Shown here: in pieces, positions 55,072 to 63,861 of the stretch
How the letters are laid out: every line of letters starts with the position of its first letter
How positions within the stretch are numbered: the stretch's first letter is position 1
NCBI RefSeq assembly: GCF_016802725.1
Contig: NC_052678.1
Coordinates: 6,874,001-6,938,000, forward strand
Direction of reading: 5' to 3'
Source: Solenopsis invicta
Lineage: Eukaryota; Arthropoda; Insecta; Hymenoptera; Formicidae
DNA: 64,000 bases
Notes under the pieces: generated by a model
What the model was told of the DNA's origin: nothing
Database searches by the model: none
The model's input: only the letters and a program-made list of their open reading frames with translations
Translations under genes and position numbers: made by a program

Positions 55072-56554
55072 TCATTCTGGACATTTTTCTCCCAGCTTCT
55101 CGAGCAATTCCTTGTTATCGCGAATCATCTTTTCCAAACGTTCTTTCGTCGCCTGCGTCTGCCGCTGCTCCAGTTTGCGTTTAGCAGACTCTATTGTGGT
55201 GCGGTATCCAGTCACATTGCGAAAAATTTTGATATGTTTATCGCCCGCAGCCAACAGATATTCTCCCATAGCGTCGAATGCCAGGCATGTTATTGGTCCT
55301 GTAAAAGAAAATTGAAGAGTTTGACAAGAGTTCTCTAAATGCATCGCGAAAATTAATTATGTAAACTGAATATGTAATTTTATTTACCAAGAAAGATATC
55401 TTCTATGGTGGTATCCAGAGCACCAGTAATGGTAGAATAAAAGGATATTGACGATCCATGGGCGATCACGAGGACCTCCGCGTTCGGAGATAAGACGAGG
55501 CTCGCTGGTGACGTCGTGTTCCAAGTGCCGGTCATCAAAACGTGCGGATCTTCTCCCTTTTCGAATTCGACTGAAAAGGAACAAACGCGCGTTGCATTTA
55601 AGAATTTCGTACATTTCACGCTTAGATCGTAGTTATTTTGTTAGTAATACTGTTACGTTACTTTTTGTGTTGTAGAAACGATATGTCCCGTCCTTAGACA
55701 CGGTGGCCATCTGGCTAGTATCGGCGCTGAAACCGAAATCATGAACTCCGGACGTATGCCCAGCGAGGTCAAATGCCTTGGCCACTGTCTTGAACTCTCC
55801 AGATTTGCTGAAGACCACCTCCCACACGTTCACATCCGGTGTAAAGCCTTGCGAGTGGAAAGTATTAAAAGATAAAATATATATTTTTCTCATAGCTGGC
55901 GAAATTGTATGATTTGTTTAACATGAAACAGTTTACCCGAAGCAGCAACGAATCGGCCGCAAGGTGATATACGTGCCCGATAAGTAGATCCTAAATGCAT
56001 CTCCACCGTCGCCAACGTCTGTCCCTTCAAATCCCATATAATGAGATCGTTCACTTTACTGCACGTGATGATGTATTTGCCGGTGCACGCGATATCCATT
56101 CCAACAACATCATCGGTGTGACGCTGTAGTAATAAAAACATTAATATACATAAAAAGATTCTACAAAGTATCAAATTTATACAGTAACTTAAATCATGAC
56201 TAAATAATACTAGATGAAACACAAAATATATAACACAATTATATTATTTACTATTATTTTTTAAAAATTTTTACTGAGAGATATAAACAATAAGTATTTT
56301 GAATAAATAACAAAGACAAAATCATTAAACCTGTGGAAACTCCAGAGCCTTGGTTGCAGAGGCCAAGTGACCGTCCGGTTTCTTTGCGATCTTGTACACT
56401 TCGATAGTATTGGCTACGGCTTTGTGAATGATAAATGCCTTTCCATCCGGGGACCAACGTATCAAAGTCGCGTGATCAAATTCTATGTTAACGCGTAGAG
56501 ATTTGCGGTCTTTCGACGTGAAGTCCTTCGCGTACCACAGCAGTACGGTACGAT
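55072..56554 (-). CDS. TBL2: Transducin beta-like protein 2 (WD-repeat), last five coding exons, 5' end missing
   Basis: Exons on the minus strand, 5' to 3': 56,554-56,331, 56,123-55,937, 55,847-55,662, 55,570-55,388 and 55,298-55,072. All have AG/GT borders and compatible phases (introns 207, 89, 91 and 89 bp), giving about 334 residues to the stop. Landmarks shared with animal TBL2 are DHATLIRWSPDGKAF, SPCGRFVAASGFTPDVNVW (across a junction), GHTSGVHDFGFSADTS, VSKDGT, LVLSPNAEVL and a final GPITCLAF...AAGDKHIKIF block. A Lys/Glu-rich probable coiled-coil tail ends in EKLGEKCPE. In mammals TBL2 is an ER-anchored WD40 protein linked to PERK signalling. The human protein is about 447 residues, so roughly 110 N-terminal residues, including the membrane anchor, are absent. 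The first exon here starts in codon phase 2 (at|cgt, restoring Asp-Arg), so an upstream exon must exist. No such exon is visible between here and the capping-enzyme gene. Identity is firm; completeness is not. Confidence 0.9.
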
Positions 56555-57375
56555 CTGCAAATGCAAAATGTAAAAAAATATAAAAAAGATGAACTTTTGT
56601 GCCATATAAAAGAATTCTTAACTACATTATGGAACAGCTTCCAATTTTTAGAATCATTTTTCTCCAAAAAACAAGTCTACAAATAAATTTTATCCTGCAT
56701 TTCTTTTTAATTTTTCTCATGAATTCTTTTTTTTAAATTATACTATTATTTCTCTCAAATAAAAATATTGAATATAATAGAATGTATCATGAATATAATA
56801 TTATTAAGAAAGGACTGATAAATAAAAGAAATAAACATATAATCGTTTTATTCTATTAATTAAATGTGAGGTAAATAATAATAAAGCGTGAATATATTAT
56901 TACAAAGTCTTTTTATTCAACAATTATTAATCTCAAGTCATCAAAATATGTATATTTTACAATGAAAACAAACTGAAATATTTTGATAAAAAATAATCCT
57001 GATTAAGAACAGCGCGTTCTTTTTTTTATCACAAAATTAAATACGTAATTAATTACGCTGGGAGGACCTCTAGTGAATGGTCTATTATTCATGATGCTCA
57101 TTATTCTTTTCTTCTCTATTCTATAGTAGGCAAGTAGATATTATACAATTATTTTCAACCTATTTAACATTCCTAAAAAATCAATTAAAATTTGTTGTAA
57201 CTATAGCGGACTAAAATTAAGTTCCTCGGAACTAAAATTGTCTGTAATTCTAATTAAATAAATATAGATCGTTCTAAGTCTTCATTCCTTGGACAATTGT
57301 TGAAACATCGCGTTGTAAAAATCGCGACACATTTATGATTGATAATAATATAATAATGATAATGATACAATGCAT
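56555..57375. other. Intron/intergenic A+T-rich stretch between TBL2 and the capping-enzyme gene
   Basis: About 0.8 kb of very A+T-rich DNA with stops in all frames. It ends with an ATA/ATG-type simple repeat near 57,337-57,367. It should hold the TBL2 upstream exon if the gene were compact, but nothing resembling the TBL2 N-terminus, a first WD repeat or a signal anchor is seen on the minus strand. Confidence 0.6.
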
Positions 57376-59369
57376 TTAAGATAGTTTAGATTTTTTGTTT
57401 GGTGGTGGCATAAGATCTGCGTCATCCCGTGCAAATCTGTATCTCTCGATATAATCCAATAGCCGCTCCTTTGTAACCGGCTTGTTGATGCTCTTGCACA
57501 CAGACTCGGCGGTTGTGACGGAATTGGGATACGACTTGTCTATTCGCTGACGCATGAAGACCCATTGACCATTTTCGAATTTACACTCGACAATAGCGTT
57601 GTCCAAGTCTCTTATCTGCTTGGTGATCTTTATTGTGCTAAACGGCGTACTCAATCCACCCACATAAAGATGACCGATCTTTCGTGGCACAATCCCCACA
57701 CCTGACTCCGTGACGATCTTCAATTTAAAATCTACAGAGTTCAACGATAGCGGCTTCCATTTTAAGACCTCCCTGGACACTCCCGTGCAGTATTTCTCCT
57801 TGGCAGGTTGAAATATCAAACCGTCCGGTTCGTGAGAGAGCTGCTTAGCAAATTTCTCGCCCAACAGACTCTTGCTCTGAGTCACATCCCAGAAGTACTT
57901 CAGTCGCACTGAGAACGGCTCCCGTTCTTTTATCAATCGACCTTCCCTCATAGCTTTGTTTCTACCGGCGATTATCTTAGTCTCGATAATGGAATAACGA
58001 TCAGGATCGAATGGTAATTTACTAACATCCTGTCCGTCGTACATAATAACGTCATACACCAAATATCTAGGAATATTTTTACCCTTATCTTTGTCGATTA
58101 CCATTTCCTGCAAAATTAAGATTATGTAGAAGGTACAATTCCAATGTTTTCCATAGTTCTATAAAACAGCTATTAGGAAAGATATAAAAATATTTACACC
58201 ATCCATCAAAGTATCTCTCAGACTTCGGTTTTCTCGTCCATGTGGAAATTTCAAGCCATTTACTTCAAAAACGCAGTTGTCCCTGTCTACGAAAAATACT
58301 TCTCCGTCACCTTGTACTAGCATCATGTACCTAAACAAAAAAAACAAGTTATATGAGTTATGAAGCTTTTTTTTTCATTTTTTGTACATTAAATATTCAA
58401 TGTACATATGGAAGTGACATTAAAAGTAACAAATAAATTTCCAACTGACCTTGTACCATCAGCTTTCCAAGATACTCTATATGGCTTTGTGTGTAACAGC
58501 ATTATATTGTCGCAATCCATGGATACAGGCTGAGAACCTGGAAATCCTGAATCCTTCCAACCACAGATCTCCTGGACTCGCCTCTGGATTCCGAATAGCT
58601 TCTTTTTTTCTAGTATAGGAGTAACACCAGGTACACCAGCCATAAACACTGGATTTCTATTAAAAGAGTTCTCGCGTCTCTTTCTCTTGCCACTTTTCTC
58701 CTCCTCACAACTTTCGTTCTCTGTGCTTGGTCCCTCGTCCAAGTCCGGGACGTTGGCATCGTCGTATTCCAGACACCATGCCGGTCTTGCGGGTGGTGGT
58801 GGAGCATCTTCCTCGTCGTCATACCTCTTATATAATTCCTTTATGTAATCACCCTTATAAATTCCAGGTGGCCTTGCAGTGGCAAACTCCGCTAGACCAG
58901 CGTCAACACTGGTACCGTCTACCTCTACCATGTAACTAATTACGAGAAAACCAGTCCTGTTGAAACCATGCGTGCAATGCACACCAATGATCTCCAGTGG
59001 ATTGTGAGCAATGAAATTGCTGCAAAGCTGGACAAAGGCGCGAGTCTGCTCCTCAGACGGGGTCTCGCCATGGCCACGGCATTGCAGTTTCACGTATTTA
59101 CAATTGTAATCCTCTATACTTTCCTTATTGTAAAACCTTGACGTATTGGTCAGGTCAATCCACAGACCCATCTTTAGTTTCTCACTTTTCAGATAGTCGA
59201 AGAGCATATCAAGGGTAAAGCGACATCCCTCGGACACCTGGCTGTCGTAAGCCGAGGACAGAGGCGTTTTGAAAGCCAGAAACTTACCCTGGATCAGCTT
59301 CATCGCTTTGCGCGGGCAGTCGAGCCAGCGAGGTGGCACCCCGCGATAGCCTTTACTCTCGCTCGACAT
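57376..59369 (-). CDS. RNGTT: mRNA-capping enzyme (RNA 5'-triphosphatase / guanylyltransferase)
   Basis: Bifunctional nuclear enzyme that removes the gamma-phosphate of nascent RNA polymerase II transcripts and transfers GMP to form the cap. Exons on the minus strand: 59,369-58,450, 58,330-58,198 and 58,107-57,376, with introns of 119 and 90 bp, all GT-AG and in phase. Predicted length is 594 aa (human about 597). The N-terminal cysteine-phosphatase-like triphosphatase contains VHCTHGFNRTGF, the HCx5R(S/T)G loop with its catalytic Cys, followed by ARPPGIYKGDYIKELY. An acidic and basic linker (EEEKSGKRKRRE) follows. The guanylyltransferase carries the KxDG nucleophile motif (WKADGTRYMML, split by intron 1), then FEVNGLKFPHGR, DGLIFQP and LKWKP motifs. 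The C-terminal OB-fold ends PPPNKKSKLS. I chose the start at MSSESKGYRGVPPRWLDCPR because PPRW-L-CPR lies close to the N-terminus in animal homologues. An in-frame ATG 27 codons upstream (59,450) adds non-conserved residues. All catalytic motifs are intact. The Drosophila name is mRNA-cap. Confidence 0.96.
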
Positions 59370-59633
59370 TTTCGTTCGGTTAAGGGTGAGACAGATGTGA
59401 AAAGGTACGTTCCAAGTAGGAATCCTGCGATGAACGGTCCGGCATTTCACTTTGGCGTCTACGAGGGATAACAGACGTTCTGATTAGATGTCTAAGAATC
59501 TAACCTACTTCTTTGCCTGCCGAGCGTACGACGCTTCCGGCAGAACTTTCCGGCGCACTTTTGCCACGAAACCCGTACGGCCTGCGCACGAAGGCGAATT
59601 CCCTAGGAATTAAAAAGCGGCAAAACGATCTTA
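59370..59633 (-). promoter_or_regulatory. RNGTT: 5' flank / probable 5' UTR of the capping-enzyme gene
   Basis: A moderately CpG-rich stretch between the start codon and the Harbinger-type element. No TATA box is obvious on the minus strand at a fitting distance, as is common for housekeeping genes. The transcription start probably lies here or beyond the element; sequence alone does not settle it. Confidence 0.4.
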
Positions 59634-60671
59634 GGCCCAGTTTCACAACTTTGGGTTTAACCCGAGCTTAGTTGAACTACCGTCAAGTTTAACGCCACGG
59701 TTAAACTTCTATCGCGTTTCACAACCAAATTTTAACTCTAGGTTACGTAAACCTATAATCTATGCGAAGAAACTTCAACAGACTTATCTTTCTTCTAGAA
59801 CAAGTAGTGTGATTGGTTGTTACCGAAGAGTAGGGAATGAGATATTACAGGTTCTATACACCAAGGCAAAAAGTAATGAACAAATTTAAAAGTTTTAAAG
59901 TTTTCTTCTTACATGTTTCCAAATCAGTTTGAACTAAACAATTAAATTCAATTGTTACTGTAAAAATTTACACTTTATTAAGTACATTAAACATTGGAAC
60001 ACTAATTAGAAAAAAATTTCTCATAAAATAAAGAACAACAGATTAGAATGAAAGACAAAATTGAGTTTTGAAAAAAATAAATAAATCTAAAAGACAGCCA
60101 CTCAAAATAAAAAAAAAACTGTTCTTTGGAAAAACACATATGGTCATCGTAATTATAGTATGTAATCTATAAGTACTAATTTAATAATATTACAAAACTA
60201 TTTTTACTGTTCTGTTTTATAAGAAATTTCTTCTTTGATTTCTCTTAGACTGCAGTAACAGATTCCTTGGTTAAGCGAAATCGAGCATAAAAATCAATGT
60301 CATCAAATTCTTCAAAATATGACGGTCGTCTTCTAATTATTCTCGGGCGTCGATTTATTATTTGCACAAAATCTTCATCGTCAGATGACGATAACATATA
60401 TTCCAGACCCATATCTTGCAACATAACCTTTTTACAATTCCGTGGAGATATCAGCCATGAAGTACAATACTCGAAAGATTACTGAAAGCAGTGGCGCTGC
60501 AGTATTAAACCTCGGTTATCTACCTTAAACGCCCGAATTTCGCCGTTCAACTTTAACCGCAGTTTAACAACGTTAACCGAGGTTTAAGACAGTTGTGGGA
60601 CACAATATTTACCGTAAACCAAGTTTAAAGGTTTAAACTCCGGTTAAACTAAGTTGTGAAACTGGCCCTTA
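59631..60671. mobile_element. PIF/Harbinger-type DNA transposon, internally deleted, with TTA target duplication
   Basis: The element spans 59,634-60,668 (1,035 bp) and is flanked by TTA at 59,631-59,633 and 60,669-60,671. A 3-bp TTA/TAA duplication is typical of PIF/Harbinger. The left end reads ggcccagtttcacaactt and the right end is the reverse complement of gggccagtttcacaactt, so 17 of 18 bases match. Weaker similarity with repeated 'gtttaac' steps continues inward at both ends. Inside, on the minus strand, lies a broken Harbinger-type transposase N-terminus. At this size the catalytic part of the transposase (normally about 350-400 aa) is missing, so the copy is non-autonomous. Confidence 0.88.
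60204..60424 (-). pseudogene. Harbinger-type transposase N-terminal fragment (frameshifted and truncated)
   Basis: The minus-strand frame from ATG at 60,424 gives 59 residues: an acidic start (SSSDDEDF), then an Arg-rich run followed by YFEEFDDIDFYARFRLTKES. This resembles the beginning of insect Harbinger/HARBI1-like transposases. A stop at 60,245 follows TAV. In the neighbouring frame the expected continuation REIKEEISYKTEQ can be read down to about 60,204, so one base appears lost near 60,248. The sequence then leaves the family entirely, consistent with a large internal deletion that removed the DDE nuclease domain. Not a functional gene. Confidence 0.75.
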
Positions 60672-60939
60672 ATCCATAATTTAACGGGATCACCAAAACA
60701 TGCTGTAGGCAACGACGTCAACCATGGTATCCGCCATTGCGTGCAACTGCGTATCAGGCGATTCGATTATCCGTCGGTGAATCGAGAGCCTCGAAATGTC
60801 GCGGTCGCAGCGTACGTAGCGCGCGAAATATAAACGTAGAGTCGAGGCAAAACTTAAAAACTGTATTTATAAAGATACAGAGCCCTCATTGGATATCACT
60901 CATCGCTCGTTGTCCATCACGTTCAGTGTGCAAGGCTCA
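60672..60939. other. CpG-rich unassigned stretch right of the transposon
   Basis: G+C and CpG content are visibly higher around 60,700-60,850 than in the spacers. Short open frames exist on both strands (for example a 15-codon minus-strand frame from ATG at 60,737 with a GT at its end), but none resembles a known protein. It could be a displaced promoter region of the capping-enzyme gene or part of an upstream gene. Confidence 0.35.
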
Positions 60940-61054
60940 TTCATGTCACAGATATCTATACTAAACTAGATCGCTAACCTGTGGCATTAGCATATGACAG
61001 TATTGAGGCAGGAAGGATATCCGGTTTCAGCCATGTTACCTACAACAAAATGGC
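60940..61054 (-). repeat. Left arm of a roughly 110-bp imperfect inverted repeat
   Basis: Read on the minus strand this arm contains atggctgaaaccggatatcc and, further on, tagcgatctagtt and agatatctgtga. The right arm at 61,220-61,327 carries the same elements in the same order on the plus strand. About 165 bp separate the arms. No target duplication is obvious. Confidence 0.7.
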
Positions 61055-61219
61055 AGCTCCAATGCCGCTCTAATGCCGCTCTTGCTTGTCATTATGGCAC
61101 GATATCGAAAAAACACACTCGATAATCGCAATTAATATGCTCAACGGTGCTCAGCGGTTAACCGGTTTAGTTGTCAAACCTGTCAAACACATACGCACTA
61201 ACCTAATCTACGCGTAGAC

Positions 61220-61327
61220 GCCATTTTCTTGTTGGGTAAGATGGCCGAATCCGGATATCCTGTCGGACACAGCTATTCAGCCGAAGGTAGCGATCTAGTT
61301 GTTAGATAGATATCTGTGATTCATGTT
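61220..61327 (+). repeat. Right arm of the roughly 110-bp imperfect inverted repeat
   Basis: Contains atggccgaatccggatatcc (18 of 20 bases shared with the left arm), tagcgatctagtt and agatatctgtga. Both arms could start a short frame (MAETGYP / MAESGYP), but both close quickly. This is most likely the ends of a degenerate DNA element or two related copies in inverted orientation. Confidence 0.7.
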
Positions 61328-61344
61328 ATTAATGATTGCCGAAT

Positions 61345-61626
61345 TAATTACTACACTTTACACATCACCATTAAGAGTTGGTTTATAGCCGTTACCGTAA
61401 GAAATTTACCAATCGTAGTCGACTATTCTTTTATAAATCGACCATAATTGGTCAAATTCTTATGGTTACGGCTATTATAAACCAACTTTAACTTAATCGA
61501 CTGATTTGTCTCTCGGAATTGACCAAATCGCATTTGTCGTTTTTATTTAACGACAAATACGATTGGTCAATTCCGATAGAAAAATCAGCCGATTAAGTTA
61601 ATCGGCATTGGTGCAAGTGGCCCTTA
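61345..61626. mobile_element. Foldback (MITE-like) element made of two adjacent hairpins
   Basis: Hairpin 1 has arms at 61,371-61,422 and about 61,438-61,493 (left gttggtttatagccgttacc, right its imperfect complement). Hairpin 2 has arms at 61,493-61,541 and 61,549-61,596 (left ctcggaattgacca, right complementary) with a loop of about 7 nt. The right end reads the complement of gggccacttgcaccaatg and is followed by TTAA. The left end near 61,352 shows a weaker version (cactttacacatcaccatt). With no coding capacity, a short non-autonomous foldback element is the simplest reading; the exact borders are uncertain. Confidence 0.6.
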
Positions 61627-61990
61627 ATAACATCCGTATGAAACTGGCCAATTAGTCATTCCATTCTTTAAAGAAATATTTATAATTTAAACGTAGTAAA
61701 TTACATCATTAGGCCTGTTCGTGTTGCTGCCCTTTTTGAATTAATTTTTTTGTCGTCTTTCTCTCTTTCTTACGATCGAATATATATTTATTTCATCTCG
61801 AGTGCAAAAATTTTTGAGGATTTCAAGCAACTCGAACAAACCTATTAGCATTTGCGATGGCCAATCAGGGCTCGTAATACCAATCATTCGCTTCTTTTCC
61901 AGATATCTAGGGTTCTAGTTGAAGTGAGCTTTGGTACAATGGAGCATTTGGTTGGCTGCACTGTTCCGCACTAACGCACTCTCTAGGTAT
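61627..61990. other. Spacer leading to a promoter-like site
   Basis: No coding region was recognised. It holds a stray copy of gaaactggcc (61,640-61,649), identical to the Harbinger-type right end, and a CCAAT box in 'ggccaatcag' near 61,860. Otherwise unremarkable. Confidence 0.4.
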
Positions 61991-61991
61991 T

Positions 61992-62024
61992 TATATAAAA
62001 GTACATACGCGAGACATATCACTG
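61992..62024 (+). promoter_or_regulatory. Candidate core promoter: TATATAAA plus initiator
   Basis: TATATAAA at 61,992-61,999 is followed by an initiator-like TCACTG at 62,019-62,024, placing the initiator A 29 bp after the start of the TATA box, the usual insect spacing. A CCAAT box lies about 160 bp upstream. The site is followed by an ATG and a splice-donor match. Chance matches in A+T-rich DNA cannot be excluded. Confidence 0.35.
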
Positions 62025-62049
62025 ATCACAATTGATAAAACATCAAGTT

Positions 62050-62091
62050 ATGTTAAAAATATGCATCAATTTATTTCGATGGAGACATCAG
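62050..62091 (+). CDS. Possible short first coding exon (14 codons, then a splice donor)
   Basis: ATG at 62,050, about 29 bp after the predicted initiator, opens 14 codons (MLKICINLFRWRHQ) ending exactly at CAG|GTATTT, a good splice-donor match, in phase 0. No second exon could be identified downstream in this window, and the peptide matches nothing I recognise. The only support is the ordered TATA - initiator - ATG - donor series. Confidence 0.22.
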
Positions 62092-62997
62092 GTATTTGCT
62101 TTATGTATTTAATATATAAATTGATACATGAATTACATACAAATTTATAAAGTTGTGTACGTACATACACACAAAAATTGCCAAAACTTTATTTATTAAA
62201 ATATACTTTAAAGAAAAAATAAAATTTTTAGGCGGGAGAAAAGAGGGAAAGACACTGGAGAGCAATCTTTTAGCACCGGGAAGAAGAATGACGCAGGGAT
62301 TTCGAAACGGTAACGATTCTCGAACGTTCGATTTCTTAGTAAACACAAGACTGCATGTTAGTGTGTACATTCGTATTAACCGTATGCTTCCTTCGGATAA
62401 ATATTGGCCGCGATCATACACGGTCACGGTTTCGTACCGTCGAAAATAGAAAGCACGATGAAGGGGGGAGGGGGGAAGGGGTGAAGAACGAGGAGTACGC
62501 GCAAATACAGCAGCAAGGGAAATCGCCGTGGTTGCCGACGAAGAAAAATATTCCGGCCTTGAGGATCCGGCGTGTCATCGGCGCCACGGCCGTGTCGATT
62601 TATTTCGCGCTGCACGAGAATTTAACCGCGTTAAAAGGCTGCCTCGGCGAACAATTTACGGTGGCGATTTTCGTAAAATCCGTATGACCCACTGTCGATT
62701 CAGATGAATCAGAGCGCGATACTCGAAAGGGACACAACGTGAACGTCCCATCGTCCTCTGGAATTGGAGAGAGCCGTTTCAATTTATTCGAACGATTATC
62801 GAAATTATAATCTGTGTATAATGAATAATTCAAATCTGCTGGTCACACAAGCGAGAAGTTTATCGGTTCCACGGCACGAACGGAAAAGCAGAGACAGATC
62901 TTCGTGCGAGCGTTATAACACGCACGCGGCCGGAGAAAGCGCGACCGCGTCTTTCTATTTGGCATCTCGTCGAGGAGAGCTCCGACCAGCCGGCCGG
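62092..62997. other. Unassigned stretch with CpG-rich and purine-rich parts
   Basis: From about 62,450 to 63,000 CpG content rises. A G-rich run (gggggg-a-gggggg-aa-gggg) lies at 62,463-62,481. Overlapping open frames of 62-110 codons occur on both strands, but none has a recognisable domain, and they overlap one another, so none is called. It may be a promoter or 5' UTR region of a gene lying beyond the window. Confidence 0.35.
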
Positions 62998-63035
62998 CGC
63001 ACATTGATCCCAAAAGGTGGTTTGCTGCTCAAAAT
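62998..63035 (+). repeat. Left arm of a 37-bp inverted repeat pair
   Basis: Contains aaaaggtggtttgctgct within a 37-base block that matches the reverse complement of 63,824-63,860 at 34 of 37 positions. The two outer ends are 864 bp apart. No target duplication is seen at the borders. Confidence 0.7.
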
Positions 63036-63823
63036 TCGATAACTTTTATATCCAGGGTAGTATCAATGTGAACATTTATATGCATAATTTTAAGTACATA
63101 TATTCTTCACTAAACAATAAAGAAAAAAATGAAATATTTATATTCATGAGACTCACGATAAAAATCATTAATAAATGAAATTTTATTATTGGATCTTATA
63201 GAGTCAATCTGCAGTATTAAGAAGCAACCAGGTAACTCATCACTCCGGTCGACTTCGACAACCTTGAAATCTGTAAATTTTTGTCAGATTATGTGTTTTA
63301 CAGCAGCATTTTGCAAACATAGCTGCAAAACGGTTTAACCTTTAGAGGAAGCAATATATCAGCTTTTGATGATTTAAGATTTAAGTGAATTTCATTGCCT
63401 ATTTTACATTCATATACACTTATACATTTATTACGAAGTAATAATAATATATCAGTTCTGAAGTGGTGCCATTTGTTTTTTATAGACCAATACAATGACG
63501 TAGTTAACAAAATTTTACGTGTAAAACTGTAAAAATCAGCCAAAAGATTTATCGGTTCTCAGTAGATTAATGTTGTTTACACGATTTGTAAAAGAAAAAT
63601 TAGAGAATCTAACAATATGTTCATTTTATTAATAATACCGTGATGTAATTTACTTTTAAAGTCATCGTGTGCTGGGGCGATTAGCGTTCGCGTATTTCCC
63701 AATTTGGATTTCCAGCTAGAAAGGCGATATTATTTTAATTTTTCTTACAATATACATATATAAACATTCTTCTATATATCGGCAGTATAAATTCCAGCTT
63801 CAGTTATATTTTGTAATTTGGAC
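63036..63823. other. Interior between the 37-bp inverted arms
   Basis: A+T-rich, with stops in all frames. A minus-strand frame of 81 codons (63,298-63,543) has no recognisable domain. If the arms are terminal repeats this is the body of a non-coding element; otherwise it is ordinary spacer. Confidence 0.35.
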
Positions 63824-63861
63824 TTTTCAGCAGCAAACCACCTTTTCGGACCAATGTGCGG
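63824..63861 (-). repeat. Right arm of the 37-bp inverted repeat pair
   Basis: On the minus strand it reads cgcacattggtccgaaaagg and continues through aggtggtttgctgct, differing from the left arm at three positions. A splice-acceptor-like ttttcag sits at its start on the plus strand. Confidence 0.7.

Noticed and set aside
55049..55675. Plus-strand and alternate minus-strand frames over the TBL2 exons
   Set aside because: Antisense or out-of-frame shadows of exons that match TBL2 clearly with consistent splice phases.
56254..56457. Minus-strand frame overlapping the TBL2 exon at 56,331-56,554
   Set aside because: Out of frame with the TBL2 reading that gives RWSPDGKAF and ends at a phase-compatible donor; it continues into the intron.
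58610..58939. Alternate frames over the capping-enzyme linker
   Set aside because: Shadows of exon 1, where the linker's composition leaves other frames open.
60297..60485. 62-codon plus-strand frame inside the Harbinger-type element
   Set aside because: Antisense to the recognisable transposase N-terminus.
60692..60737. 15-codon minus-strand frame (MADTMVDVVAYSMF...) ending at a GT, considered as a TBL2 or capping-enzyme first exon
   Set aside because: It does not resemble either N-terminus, TBL2 would still lack most of its missing residues, and chance ATG-to-GT stretches of this size are common.
60737..60964. 75-codon Arg/Ser-rich plus-strand frame
   Set aside because: It is in a CpG-rich stretch, shows no domain, and its end overlaps an inverted-repeat arm; composition alone explains it.
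61640..61649. gaaactggcc, identical to the Harbinger-type right end, as a second element
   Set aside because: Only ten bases match, with no partner end or target duplication nearby.
62101..63042. Several 63-110 codon frames on both strands
   Set aside because: They overlap each other and show no family motifs or consistent splice context. Transcript data would be needed to choose among them.
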